DNA of 64,000 nt, taken from assembly GCA_034086985.1 (NCBI GenBank), contig JAXDZG010000012.1:124001-188000 (forward strand). Direction: 5' to 3'. Both the position numbers and the translations under genes were made by a program. The DNA is from Phascolarctobacterium_A sp034086985. GTDB lineage: Bacteria > Bacillota > Negativicutes > Acidaminococcales > Acidaminococcaceae. Shown piece after piece: positions 17,674 through 26,673 of the stretch (its first letter is position 1; the number at the start of each line of letters is the position of its first letter). The notes beneath the pieces were generated by a model. That model was not told the origin of the DNA, made no database searches, and saw nothing but the letters and a program-made list of their open reading frames with translations.

Positions 17674-17702
17674 ATTATAGCATAGTATGGGGGAAATTCC
17701 AA
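17674..17702 (-). promoter_or_regulatory. Promoter of the cobalamin biosynthesis operon
   Basis: TTGGAA and TATAAT are 17 bp apart on the minus strand, giving an untranslated leader of about 70 nt before cbiD. I see no B12-box-like sequence in that leader. Confidence 0.65.
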
Positions 17703-17812
17703 TACCTTTTCAAAAAAATATCAACGTTATTAGGAACGATTATCGTAGTTTTATTATATGGATAAATGAATCTAAATAGAAATCCATATCATATTCTGAC
17801 AATTTATTAGCA

Positions 17813-17844
17813 ACAAAAAAGAGCTCTGGCATGAACCAGAGCTC
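17813..17844 (-). terminator. Intrinsic terminator of the tctC-like gene
   Basis: Perfect hairpin GAGCTCTGG-ttcatg-CCAGAGCTC followed by TTTTTTTG on the minus strand, 16 bp after the stop codon. Confidence 0.92.
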
Positions 17845-17859
17845 TTCAATAATTATTCT

Positions 17860-18828
17860 TTATTTTGCTTTTTTCAGGAATTTTTCATACATAGCATGGT
17901 CTTCAGCCATCATCTTATCAGCTTCATCGCCGATAATGCTGGTGGGATCAATGCCCTGCTTCATGAAGTAATCCTTGAATTCCTTGGATTCGCAAACCTT
18001 TTTAGCTGCGTTACGCAGTACATCCAGCTTATCCTTAGGAGTGTTTTTGGGAGCAACCAGAGCTGCCCATGCACGTACAGTCATGTTATGACCCAATTCC
18101 TTAAAGGTAGGAACATTGGGATAAATCACGCTGCGGCTACCAGCCATAACAGCCAAAATCTTCAGATTGCCAGCGTCAACCTGGCTCTTGAATACGGAGG
18201 GGTCAGCCAAGGTAGCGTCGATGTGCTTACCTGCCAGAGCTGCGGCAATATCAGCAGAGCCTTTCGGATAAGGCACATGCTTAAATTGTACGCCAAACTC
18301 TTCCTCGAAGGACAGCGCAGCAATGTGCCAAATTGCGCCTACACCGCTGTTACCCATTTTAATTTTGCCAGGATTAGCCTTAGCAAATTTTACGAATTCA
18401 TCAACGCTGTTATAGGGAGCTTCCTTAGGCACGATTAAAGCTGCAGGAGCTGCAATCGGTGCGCAAATAGCTGCATAATCCTTATAGGTGTTCTTGCATT
18501 TACCTTGATGCGGGAACATAGCCAGCTCTACGGTTACCATACCCAGGGTATGGCCATCAGCCTTAGCATTAGCAGTTTCCACCATACCGGTTACACCACC
18601 GCCATCGGGCTTGTTCACAGGTACGAATTTGGAGCCCTTCAGCTCTTTTTCCATGAATTGGATAAGGCCGCGAGCAGAGGTATCGGTACCGCCACCGGGA
18701 GCCTTCGGAATGATTACAGAAATATCGCCATCAGCGGGATAAGCAGCCTTTTTGCTGTCACCACCGCAGCCTGCCAGCATAACTGCCATAGTCAGCATGG
18801 CCATGAGTACAACTAAGATTTTTTTCAT
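17860..18828 (-). CDS. Tripartite tricarboxylate transporter substrate-binding lipoprotein (TctC family), orphan
   Basis: Periplasmic solute-binding protein of about 322 aa. The N-terminus MKKILVVLMAMLTMAVMLAGC is a lipoprotein signal with lipobox LAGC. The mature part shows the Bug/TctC features SVIIPKAPGGGTDTSARGL, GNSGVGAIWHIAALSFE and FKHVPYPKGSADIAAALAGK. TctC proteins bind carboxylates and deliver them to TctA/TctB membrane subunits, but none are nearby; the gene is monocistronic. Orphan members may share a distant permease or act in sensing. The ATG is preferred to a GTG three codons earlier because AAGGAG is too close to the GTG. Confidence 0.88.
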   Translation of the reverse strand: MKKILVVLMAMLTMAVMLAGCGGDSKKAAYPADGDISVIIPKAPGGGTDTSARGLIQFMEKELKGSKFVPVNKPDGGGVTGMVETANAKADGHTLGMVTVELAMFPHQGKCKNTYKDYAAICAPIAAPAALIVPKEAPYNSVDEFVKFAKANPGKIKMGNSGVGAIWHIAALSFEEEFGVQFKHVPYPKGSADIAAALAGKHIDATLADPSVFKSQVDAGNLKILAVMAGSRSVIYPNVPTFKELGHNMTVRAWAALVAPKNTPKDKLDVLRNAAKKVCESKEFKDYFMKQGIDPTSIIGDEADKMMAEDHAMYEKFLKKAK

Positions 18829-18921
18829 CCTTTGCACAACTCCTTATGTAAAAATATCTACAGAGCAGCTGTCTTTACAGCCCCGTCCACGACTGGAAAG
18901 ACGAGCATCATAGTTGTATAT

Positions 18922-18950
18922 ATTGTACCATATATTACAAAGAGCGTAAA
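18922..18950 (-). promoter_or_regulatory. Promoter of the tctC-like gene
   Basis: TTTACG and TACAAT are 17 bp apart on the minus strand. The leader of about 90 nt contains a small hairpin (GCTGT-aaag-ACAGC). Confidence 0.5.
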
Positions 18951-18957
18951 CTGAATT

Positions 18958-20013
18958 TTAGATTTTTATTTGAACTACCGCAATATTCTTGCGGTCATAG
19001 GTGTAACTAATGTAGACATCATGGTCCTGAGCAATAATAGCTGGATAGGAAAATTCACCTTTTTCTGTTTCTAAATCTATAAGCTTGTGCCAAGTATGTC
19101 CATCGTCCTCACTCATAAAGAGACTTAAGGGTGAGCGCATGCCCCAATTAGCTGCCACAGGGTTACATACGAGAAGCAGTCTGCCATCTGCTAGAGCAAC
19201 TAAATCTAGGCCGCTGTTATTATTGGGCAGCGTTAGAGGATAAGCAGCGCTCCAGCTCTCGCCCTCATCGGTGCTGTCAGCCCGATGGACGAAGCCTTCG
19301 CTGCTGCGCAGCAGCATGTGTACGCTACCATCGGCGCTCTGCCACAGGCTAGGCTGGATTACCCCGCGCCCGTAAAAGGACTGCGCACTAACGGCAATGG
19401 AGCTTTCAGCAGTTTTCTCTCCTGCTTGATACTGCAAATTCTCGATTACTACGGGCGCTGACTTGTGCCAAGTGCGAGCATCGTCATCACTAATATCTGC
19501 GAAGGCTTGCCATAGGCCATGTTCGGTGGAGCCACCCGCTAAGATGCGTCCGCATTTTAGCCTGATGGGCTTGTTACGCACCGGGCCTCGCCCGCCGCTC
19601 ACATCGCCAGTCACCAGCTCCGCTGGTGCACTCCAGCTGCTACCGTCATCTCGAGATGCCATGACCATGGTGCGCCAGTTAGCGATTTGCTGGCCTTCCT
19701 TGTAAAAAAGCAAAAGTGTTCCGTCCTCACGATAAAACAGCACTGGGTTCCAGTTGGCACTTGCCCCATCGGCCAGCTTCACCGGCGCACTCCAGCCACT
19801 ATGAGCATTGCAGATAATTGCATCACCACAAAGCTCGGCCTTATCCCTACGTGCACCGTAAATGGCCACATCGGCTTCGCCCTCGTGGCTGCCGCCAAAC
19901 CAGCAGCACATAAGTCCTCCATTACGCAGCTTTACGATGGTGGACGCATGACAAAAGTCTGTTGGTAAATGCTCCATGATTAATTCTCTATGTGTAACTA
20001 ACTCTTTAGACAC
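18958..20013 (-). CDS. Sialidase-like (BNR/Asp-box) protein without signal peptide
   Basis: A 351-aa six-bladed-propeller-type protein of the exo-alpha-sialidase/BNR_2 group. Asp-box repeats SxDxGxxW are visible as SRDDGSSWSAP, SDDDARTWHK, STDEGESWSA and SEDDGHTWHK at about residues 119, 174, 245 and 300. An early Arg-rich segment (IYGARRDK) and RGPVRNKPIRLK may supply active-site arginines. There is no signal peptide or lipobox, so it should be cytoplasmic, which argues against cleaving host glycans outside the cell. No sialic-acid catabolic genes adjoin it. Function could be another glycoside or ester hydrolysis. Confidence 0.72.
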   Translation of the reverse strand: MSKELVTHRELIMEHLPTDFCHASTIVKLRNGGLMCCWFGGSHEGEADVAIYGARRDKAELCGDAIICNAHSGWSAPVKLADGASANWNPVLFYREDGTLLLFYKEGQQIANWRTMVMASRDDGSSWSAPAELVTGDVSGGRGPVRNKPIRLKCGRILAGGSTEHGLWQAFADISDDDARTWHKSAPVVIENLQYQAGEKTAESSIAVSAQSFYGRGVIQPSLWQSADGSVHMLLRSSEGFVHRADSTDEGESWSAAYPLTLPNNNSGLDLVALADGRLLLVCNPVAANWGMRSPLSLFMSEDDGHTWHKLIDLETEKGEFSYPAIIAQDHDVYISYTYDRKNIAVVQIKI

Positions 20014-20059
20014 TCTTCTTCCTCCATCTTTCCTATTACTTAAGCCTTCACTTGATTAT

Positions 20060-20088
20060 ATTATACTTTTGGCATCAGCAAAAAACAA
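20060..20088 (-). promoter_or_regulatory. Promoter of the sialidase-like gene
   Basis: TTGTTT and TATAAT are 17 bp apart on the minus strand. The -35 lies within the T-rich tail of the upstream terminator, so the two sites are compactly stacked. Confidence 0.5.
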
Positions 20089-20125
20089 CACCCCTGTCAC
20101 ACTGCTACCGCAGTGTGTAGGGGTG
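20081..20125 (-). terminator. Intrinsic terminator of the hybrid histidine kinase gene
   Basis: Long hairpin on the minus strand with outer arms CACCCCT/AGGGGTG and inner arms ACACTGC/GCAGTGT around a tetraloop, followed by TTGTTTTT; 16 bp after the kinase stop. Confidence 0.85.
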
Positions 20126-20140
20126 CAACATTATAAAAGC

Positions 20141-22366
20141 TTACAAATTATTCCGCAAAGCCTGAATAACCTCATGCATATTTATAGGCTTAGAAATAAA
20201 ACCGTTCATACCACAGTCCTTAGCGGCCTTTCTATCCTCATCAAAGGCATTGGCAGTCATGGCCACAATAGGCATCTTGGCCAACTCCGGATTTGCCAGA
20301 GCACGAATGCGCCTAGTGGCCTCATGCCCATCCATAATGGGCATTTGGATATCCATCAGCACCAAATCATAATAACCCGGCGCCGCAGCAGCTACCATCT
20401 CCACTGCTTCCTGACCATTCTCTGCAGTTTCCAATTCAAAGCCATACTTGCACAAAATCATGCAGGCAATCTCGCGATTGAGCTCGTTATCCTCGACCAA
20501 AAGTAAGCGCTTGCCAGCAAAATCCTCGGTGCTTGCCTCTGGCAGCAGCTCCTGTTGCTTGGCTTCCATAGGCTTTGGCTGCGCCTGCAGCACCAGCTCC
20601 AGCCGCAGCACAAACTCTGTGCCCTCGCCCTTTTTAGTATGTAGCTCGATGGTACCGCCCATCATATCAATGATATTTTTGGCAATGGCCATGCCAAGGC
20701 CCGTGCCCTGAATTTTGCTAACAGTGGAAGTACGCTCACGCTCGAAGGGTTCAAAAACCTTTTTGGCAAATTCCGGTGCCATGCCAATGCCGTCGTCCTT
20801 AACACGCATCTCATAAACACCCTTGCCCGGTGATAGTTGCTCCAGTTGGGTTAAGGTAAAACTTACATGACCACCGGCAGGAGTGAATTTCACAGCATTA
20901 GAAAGCAAGTTTAACAGCACCTGATTAAGCCGTGTCTTGTCGCAGAATACGTCCCTATCCCGTAGCCCGCTATAATCAACCTTCAGCTCCAAGCCCTGAG
21001 CCTTAGCCTGCTCTCCAAGCAGGTGCTCTATCTCATCAGCTAGCACCGCCAGATTAGTCTCCTGCTTCTCCAGTACAACCTTGCCACTTTCAATACGACT
21101 CATGTCCAGAATATCATTGATCAAGCTCAACAAATGATTACTAGAGGCCAAAATCTTGCCCAAATAATCTTTAACCTTCTCTTGCTCCGCAAGACTGCTC
21201 AAGGCCAGCGTCGTAAAGCCGATAATAGCGTTCATAGGTGTACGGATATCATGGCTCATGTTGGAAAGGAAGGTACTCTTGGCCTTATTGGCGGACTCCG
21301 CCACATGCAGAGCATCCTCTGCCGCCATACGCAGCTTATTCAGCTGCTGATTGGTCTGTTGCTCCAGCTTAATGCGTTCGCTATTGCGCTGCGCACGAAC
21401 AAAGCTGATTAAAGCCAAAGCAGATAGGCCTAGCAAAATCACGGTAAATACAACCTGCACCATTAAGGAGGACTGCAGCATGTTCATGGTGCTCACAGCA
21501 ACAAACTCAGCAGGGATCATTAGCATTACGGTCATGCTATAATCCTTTAAGGTATTTAAGCAATAAAAGTATTCCTTGTCCTTGAAGATAACGTTAGCTG
21601 TGGCAATCCCCTTTTCATCAAGCTCCTGCTTCACTTGAGCAAAATCCTTACCTCCCAAATAGGTGCCGTCTGCCAGGGCTTTGTACATATTGCGAGCGCC
21701 GATAAAATCATCACTATTGGCATCATAATAAGCCATGGTACCATTTTTGTTGATAATATAGGTAGCTGCATGACCGCCGTAGGATTCAGTAGTGTAATAC
21801 TTTTTAATGGTTTTAATATCCTTCAGCAGCACGAGATGGGTATACTGTGCATTCTCGTTTTCCTTGCTACCATCCGTCAGCTTTTGGCAAAAGGCCAAAA
21901 AGGTGCCCTTCACATTACTAGTATCAGAAACAAACGTATGGCGATAAGTGCCATCAGCCAAAAACTTCAAATCGTCCCAAATACCCACGGGGCCATCGGT
22001 GGTATAACCAGTACCCATGGAGTCAAGCAGCATAACGCGACAGCCGTATAAATCCGTGCGAAAAATCTGCTCTATTTCAGCAATGCCCTTACGTATTTCG
22101 TTTTCATTGGCATAGCTATGATGGCGCAGCTCTCCCTTAATGCCTGCTACCAAATTCCAGTGAGCCTCTAAATTATAATCCAAATTGACACAAATCTGTC
22201 CACTCATTTCCTTCAGCTGGGAGGAGCGCTCCTGGGCGGCCTGCTCCATAAAAAAGCTGCGCAGATACACAATGCCCATAGCCAGCAGCACCACTAATAC
22301 CATTGCAAAAGCACCGGGAGCCAGATAATTTTTGAAATTGTCTTTGTTTACATTCTTCATTACCAT
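20141..22366 (-). CDS. Hybrid sensor histidine kinase with periplasmic sensor and C-terminal receiver
   Basis: Inner-membrane kinase of 741 aa. A transmembrane helix at about 15-36 and another at about 302-325 flank a periplasmic region of some 265 aa, likely of the Cache type. Then come a coiled linker, a HisKA domain with phospho-acceptor His about 372 (NMSHDIRTPMNAI), an ATPase domain (NLLSNAVKFTPAGG, DDGIGMAPEF, GTGLGMAIAKNI) and a receiver at about 620-741 (LLVEDNELNRE, LVLMDIQMPIMDGHE). No output domain follows the receiver and no response regulator adjoins, so the phosphorelay partner is elsewhere. The gene follows the binding lipoprotein by 55 bp, and shared sensing is likely. Confidence 0.9.
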   Translation of the reverse strand: MVMKNVNKDNFKNYLAPGAFAMVLVVLLAMGIVYLRSFFMEQAAQERSSQLKEMSGQICVNLDYNLEAHWNLVAGIKGELRHHSYANENEIRKGIAEIEQIFRTDLYGCRVMLLDSMGTGYTTDGPVGIWDDLKFLADGTYRHTFVSDTSNVKGTFLAFCQKLTDGSKENENAQYTHLVLLKDIKTIKKYYTTESYGGHAATYIINKNGTMAYYDANSDDFIGARNMYKALADGTYLGGKDFAQVKQELDEKGIATANVIFKDKEYFYCLNTLKDYSMTVMLMIPAEFVAVSTMNMLQSSLMVQVVFTVILLGLSALALISFVRAQRNSERIKLEQQTNQQLNKLRMAAEDALHVAESANKAKSTFLSNMSHDIRTPMNAIIGFTTLALSSLAEQEKVKDYLGKILASSNHLLSLINDILDMSRIESGKVVLEKQETNLAVLADEIEHLLGEQAKAQGLELKVDYSGLRDRDVFCDKTRLNQVLLNLLSNAVKFTPAGGHVSFTLTQLEQLSPGKGVYEMRVKDDGIGMAPEFAKKVFEPFERERTSTVSKIQGTGLGMAIAKNIIDMMGGTIELHTKKGEGTEFVLRLELVLQAQPKPMEAKQQELLPEASTEDFAGKRLLLVEDNELNREIACMILCKYGFELETAENGQEAVEMVAAAAPGYYDLVLMDIQMPIMDGHEATRRIRALANPELAKMPIVAMTANAFDEDRKAAKDCGMNGFISKPINMHEVIQALRNNL

Positions 22367-22421
22367 GTCTCACCCTCCTTGGTTAGGTTTTAACAGCCTG
22401 CCATTTAATGCTTTACTGAGT

Positions 22422-24272
22422 TTAGTGTAACTTAATATAATCGGTGGGCTCTTCCAGCTTCCCTTTATTTTCTGCTAAATGCTTGTACAGAGTTTTGTAG
22501 CATTTATCGACATCATATGTATAATCCTTGATGCCCATCTCTGTGATTACTAAGCCCTTACTCCAGCCACGGTCGCCCATGAGCAAAATGGAATACTTAG
22601 CTTTACGCTCAAAATCCTTGCCCTTAATGGTAAGCTTGTTTAGCTTATAGCCACCTTCCTTGGTGCGGGAAATATCCATTTCAAAGCCGCTGGAAACATA
22701 GAGGGTACTATCATTGCAGACAACACCATAGCCTCTTTTAGCAGCAAGACTGCGCTCTACCAGCTCGTAAACTTGGTCGCCGGTCATGTTGGCAATAATG
22801 GGCCAAGCCGCATCATTATGGGTCAGATAGCTCAGCTCTTTTTGAGTATATTCACCGGCATAAACGCTGCCACTGGCATAGCATGCTTGTACAAAGAGCA
22901 AATCTGCGCCCACCAACTTACGCACGGTGTTCATTATGGCGGAGGCAGCTTGATTGCCGTGTTCCGGTGTAAATTCATTGCTGTAACCTTTATCAATCTT
23001 CGCTACGATTGGTTCCTTCACAGATTCCTTTTTCAGCTCCTCATTAAAAAGTTCCAGAGCCGCTTGGGGAGTTTTAATTTCATCCCGCAAAATTTTATGC
23101 ACCACAATACGGGAAATCTTAAACATTTCGTTGGAGGCAATGCGGATATACATTTTGTTTTCCTTGATATAAGGCTTCAGGTTAGCCAAGCTGGGCATAA
23201 GCTCAAGCTTCACGTCCTTATTATAAGGAACCATGTTGTTACCGCTATTGATATTGTTTTGACCATCCTGATTCAGCATGGCACTCATAATATCTAGGAT
23301 CAGCTTACGTCGCTTAGGATTATCCATGCCCTTTTTGCTAGCCGCCACCTGAAAGGCAGGATATGTTAAAAACCAATTATTCTTTTGGGTATTACCTAAA
23401 TAGGGCAGCATAATATTTTCTGCGCCCTTTCTTACAAAAAGCTCCAGATCAGTACCGGTACCACGGTACATGGCCAATTTGCCCTCGGTCAATCTCCTTT
23501 TAGGATACCAGTTTGAATGGGTTGTTTCCTCAGCACCCCAGCCCATTTTCTCCTTCAAATCAAAGAAACGCTCGAATACAGGCAGCCATACCTTTTTAGA
23601 AAGCTGATGTGTTTTACCACTTTCATATTGCTGACGCCATTCCCTACCCTCCATAGAGTTGAGCTGGGTAATACCAAAGCCCTGCAAAAGCTCCATGCAG
23701 GTATAGTCTTGATCCAAGTCAGATGAAAAGCCCTTGATACCTTTAGCTTCAAAGGCTTTAGCGCTGGCCACCAAGGATGCATAATCATTGGGCAGAGGAA
23801 TACCATTTTGTTCAAATTGGGTTTTGTCAGCAATAAGGCTATCCACTACTGCGCAGGCGGGTAGCCAGTTAATGGTGCCGTCGCTATAGGTATAGCTATC
23901 CAAGTAAGTACCATAAAAGGTACCGGCCAGCTCTGTATTGCTTAGGTCATAAAGTAAATCCTTTAACTCCACAGCATCGCGCATAGAAAAACGACGCACG
24001 GTCATGATATCCGGTAAATCTTTATTTTTATTGCGATATTTATAGTAATCCGTGGAGTTGATGGCTAGAACAAAATTAAATTCTACATCGGGGAATTTTT
24101 TCACCAAATAGCCCGTATAGTTTTCCAATAAATCGTTACCCCACAGAGCTATAGTAACTTTTTCCTTACCACTTGCTGTTTGCGTACTACTAGCCTTTTC
24201 TTGCTTGCCACAGCCTGCTAGCATCAGTACCATCATAAAAACTGCCAGAAGAAGACTGGTAATCCTTTTCAT
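22422..24272 (-). CDS. Lipoprotein fusing a solute-binding domain to a 5'-nucleotidase C-terminal domain
   Basis: A 616-aa exported protein. MKRITSLLLAVFMMVLMLAG ends in a lipobox with Cys21. Residues about 35-410 resemble extracellular sugar-type ABC binding proteins (VTIALWGNDLLENYTGYL, DIMTVRRFSMRDAVELKDL, GKLAMYRGTG). Residues about 425-600 resemble the 5'-nucleotidase C-terminal substrate-binding domain (NEFTPEHGNQAASAIMNTVR, ANMTGDQVYELVERSL, GYGVVCNDSTLYVSSGFEM). The metallophosphatase domain with its DxH, GDxxD and GNH motifs is absent, so hydrolysis is unlikely. No ABC permease or ATPase lies nearby; the next gene is a hybrid kinase, suggesting ligand sensing. Confidence 0.8.
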   Translation of the reverse strand: MKRITSLLLAVFMMVLMLAGCGKQEKASSTQTASGKEKVTIALWGNDLLENYTGYLVKKFPDVEFNFVLAINSTDYYKYRNKNKDLPDIMTVRRFSMRDAVELKDLLYDLSNTELAGTFYGTYLDSYTYSDGTINWLPACAVVDSLIADKTQFEQNGIPLPNDYASLVASAKAFEAKGIKGFSSDLDQDYTCMELLQGFGITQLNSMEGREWRQQYESGKTHQLSKKVWLPVFERFFDLKEKMGWGAEETTHSNWYPKRRLTEGKLAMYRGTGTDLELFVRKGAENIMLPYLGNTQKNNWFLTYPAFQVAASKKGMDNPKRRKLILDIMSAMLNQDGQNNINSGNNMVPYNKDVKLELMPSLANLKPYIKENKMYIRIASNEMFKISRIVVHKILRDEIKTPQAALELFNEELKKESVKEPIVAKIDKGYSNEFTPEHGNQAASAIMNTVRKLVGADLLFVQACYASGSVYAGEYTQKELSYLTHNDAAWPIIANMTGDQVYELVERSLAAKRGYGVVCNDSTLYVSSGFEMDISRTKEGGYKLNKLTIKGKDFERKAKYSILLMGDRGWSKGLVITEMGIKDYTYDVDKCYKTLYKHLAENKGKLEEPTDYIKLH

Positions 24273-24356
24273 TATTTTCCTCCCACCAAAAAAGCTTCCT
24301 ACATGTTAGATATTTTCGAAAAACTCAAAGCTTATAACGAATAAGTATATTAATTT

Positions 24357-24385
24357 ATTATAGCATAAAAATATCCTGTGTTCAA
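24357..24385 (-). promoter_or_regulatory. Promoter of the binding-lipoprotein/kinase unit
   Basis: TTGAAC and TATAAT are 17 bp apart on the minus strand, about 85 bp upstream of the lipoprotein start. Confidence 0.6.
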
Positions 24386-24424
24386 CATTTTATTTTACAT
24401 AAAGCTACCATTGTACTATAAGCA

Positions 24425-24477
24425 AATATGCCCTAAGGCTTGTAGAAATTGCTTCTACCTAAGCCCAAGGGCATATT
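24425..24477 (-). terminator. Long compound hairpin terminator downstream of btuB
   Basis: Outer arms AATATGCCC/GGGCATATT enclose inner arms around GTAGAAGCAATTTCTAC. It lies 44 bp after the btuB stop. The following T-run is weak on both strands, so efficiency is uncertain. Confidence 0.65.
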
Positions 24478-24520
24478 TTGAAGTGTGAAGTTAATGATTA
24501 TATATTATATTTTAATGCTT

Positions 24521-26473
24521 TTAGAAGCTGTACTCAGCACCGACGATGAAGCGGCGGGATTGAGCAGGGTAATCGTATGTGTTACCAATGATTCCTGCTC
24601 GCTCGGTATATGCTTTATTGAATAAGTTATAGCCTTTTGCAAATACTGTCCAAGCTTTAGTAGCTTTATAGGATGCTAACATATCAAAGGTTACATAAGA
24701 ACTATCGATGAAAGCCTTATTGTCTGCACCACTAGCTGCACGCATCATTAAATTAGCATTCCATTTTTCATCATGATAACGAACACCTACTCTATATGCA
24801 TTAGGTGCATAGTTTGCGTCACGCACAAATCCATTACCATCATTCTTATCATTACGTACTCGTACATAAGTGTAGGAAGCTTCTAAATCCCAGTTGTCAT
24901 TTAACTCATGGGTAACACTAATTTCCATCCCTTTTGATTTTTGCTTAGCATAGTTTGTAGCTACATAGCTAGGAGGAGGATAAGCTATAGCATCGTCAAT
25001 ATTGCTTTGGAAGTAATTTAGACTAATCTCTGTTTTGTCGTTAATTTTTGTTCCGTAGCCAACATTCCATGTATCACCTTTTTCGGGTTTCAAATTTCTA
25101 TTGCCCATATCGGGATCAAACAATTCCGTTGCATTAGGTGCTTTAAAAACTTGTCCCCAATTAATATAAGCGTGACTATTTTCATCTATACGTTTATTAA
25201 GTCCGGCACTCAAAGTAGTCTTGTCACCAGCTTCGCTATGATTATCATACCTAACACCTGTGTTCAATGTCCAAGAAGGAGTAAATTCCCATGTGTCGTT
25301 TAAGAATAAGGCTTTATTGGTTATGCTAGTATTATAATGATAACCTAACGGCCCAAGAAGCCAATGATCGGCAACATCATCTACATCATCTTTATTCCAA
25401 GAAGCACCAACAACTAGCTTATTATTATCATTGATGATAATATTTTGCTGAACATCCACGCCGTTTGTTTTGATATCTATGTCTCCATACAATTGATTTG
25501 TATGAATTTGTCTAGACAAGTAATTATATTCATTGTGATAAACTTGAATATAACCTTCATTGCTTTCATTTAAGGTCCAGTTATACTTAGCAAATATATT
25601 AGTTAATTTTCTACTTGAATAACTAGTGCCATTCCAAGCATAATTAGTCAAACTTGTAGCAGAATGTCCATCACATTTTGCATAATCTACACCAAACTCT
25701 AGGCTTGACGCTTCGGTAATGTCTTGGTTTATTTTAAAAGAGATTTTTTCGTTAGTGTAATCCGAAACCTCTGGCCATCTTTTTGTACTATGATCTGCTA
25801 TATCTTTATACTTGTAATAGCCTTGTTTTGTCTTAGACGCACTAATAGATACTCCGGTTTTACCTTCTTTGGCACTATAAGCTAGCTTAGCATCTCTGGA
25901 CTGGCTTGAACCAAAAGCCATAGATGCTTTGCCATAAGAGTGACTTGCTTTTTTAGTAATAATATTTACTACACCACCAACTGCATCAGAGCCATATAAT
26001 GCTCCTCCAGAACCTTTCACAATTTCAATTTTATCAATATTATTTACATCAGGTAACAGATTCATGTCGAATGATGCACGACCAGAAGATGTCCCAGAAG
26101 CTATATTAAGCTTTCTGCCATCAACCATGATTAAAACTCTAGAATCACCATTAATGATAACTGCTTTTTCATATGCGCCGCTACCTGTATCCATAACAGA
26201 AACACCCGGCACATCCTTCAAAGCCTCAGCCACATCCTGATACCTTCTGCTTTCAATCTTGGCAGCGTCAATAGTCGCCACGTTGGCCGGAGTATCCACC
26301 TTGGCAGTCTGGGTACGGCTAGCCGTCACCACATACTCATCCATAGCAAACTCCATGGCCCCATCCTTAGCAGCATTTTCCTCTGCAGCCATGACTACAG
26401 GGCTGTACACAGCAGTTGCGCCAACAAGCAAGGACAGCAAAATTGCGTTGCGCAAAACATTTTCCTTTTTCAT
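24521..26473 (-). CDS. btuB: TonB-dependent outer-membrane receptor, probably for cobalamin
   Basis: A 650-aa outer-membrane transporter. MKKENVLRNAILLSLLVG begins a Sec signal peptide with likely cleavage near VVMA|AEE at residue 28. DEYVVTASR resembles the TonB box of E. coli BtuB. The plug domain follows (LKDVPGVSVMDTGSGAYEKA, GGALYGSDAVGGVVNIITKK), then a barrel ending in SRRFIVGAEYSF with the terminal Phe typical of Bam substrates. The ATG is set by GGAGG nine bases upstream; an upstream start would run into the riboswitch leader. Cobalamin specificity is inferred from the riboswitch and the btuDCF genes; corrinoid precursors are possible. Confidence 0.88.
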   Translation of the reverse strand: MKKENVLRNAILLSLLVGATAVYSPVVMAAEENAAKDGAMEFAMDEYVVTASRTQTAKVDTPANVATIDAAKIESRRYQDVAEALKDVPGVSVMDTGSGAYEKAVIINGDSRVLIMVDGRKLNIASGTSSGRASFDMNLLPDVNNIDKIEIVKGSGGALYGSDAVGGVVNIITKKASHSYGKASMAFGSSQSRDAKLAYSAKEGKTGVSISASKTKQGYYKYKDIADHSTKRWPEVSDYTNEKISFKINQDITEASSLEFGVDYAKCDGHSATSLTNYAWNGTSYSSRKLTNIFAKYNWTLNESNEGYIQVYHNEYNYLSRQIHTNQLYGDIDIKTNGVDVQQNIIINDNNKLVVGASWNKDDVDDVADHWLLGPLGYHYNTSITNKALFLNDTWEFTPSWTLNTGVRYDNHSEAGDKTTLSAGLNKRIDENSHAYINWGQVFKAPNATELFDPDMGNRNLKPEKGDTWNVGYGTKINDKTEISLNYFQSNIDDAIAYPPPSYVATNYAKQKSKGMEISVTHELNDNWDLEASYTYVRVRNDKNDGNGFVRDANYAPNAYRVGVRYHDEKWNANLMMRAASGADNKAFIDSSYVTFDMLASYKATKAWTVFAKGYNLFNKAYTERAGIIGNTYDYPAQSRRFIVGAEYSF

Positions 26474-26595
26474 AACAACAACCTCCACATTTTCCTCTAC
26501 CCTACCACCCTTGCTCCCAGGATAGCAAAGCAATCTATTTTTAGGCCAACGCCTAAAGACAATAACACACAGAAACACCTGCCTAACGAGGATTA

Positions 26596-26673
26596 AAAAA
26601 TCCATCAAGCCTTGCAAGTGACAGACTAAGCCAATTTTACCTAATCCGCCTGAAAATCGCAGGTTTGATGGAT
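26596..26673 (-). terminator. Riboswitch expression platform: intrinsic terminator
   Basis: In the minus-strand RNA, UCCAUCAAACC (26663-26673) can pair with GGCUUGAUGGA (26602-26612), followed at once by six U residues (26596-26601). The loop of about 50 nt could hold further structure. This fits ligand-controlled termination before btuB. Confidence 0.65.
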
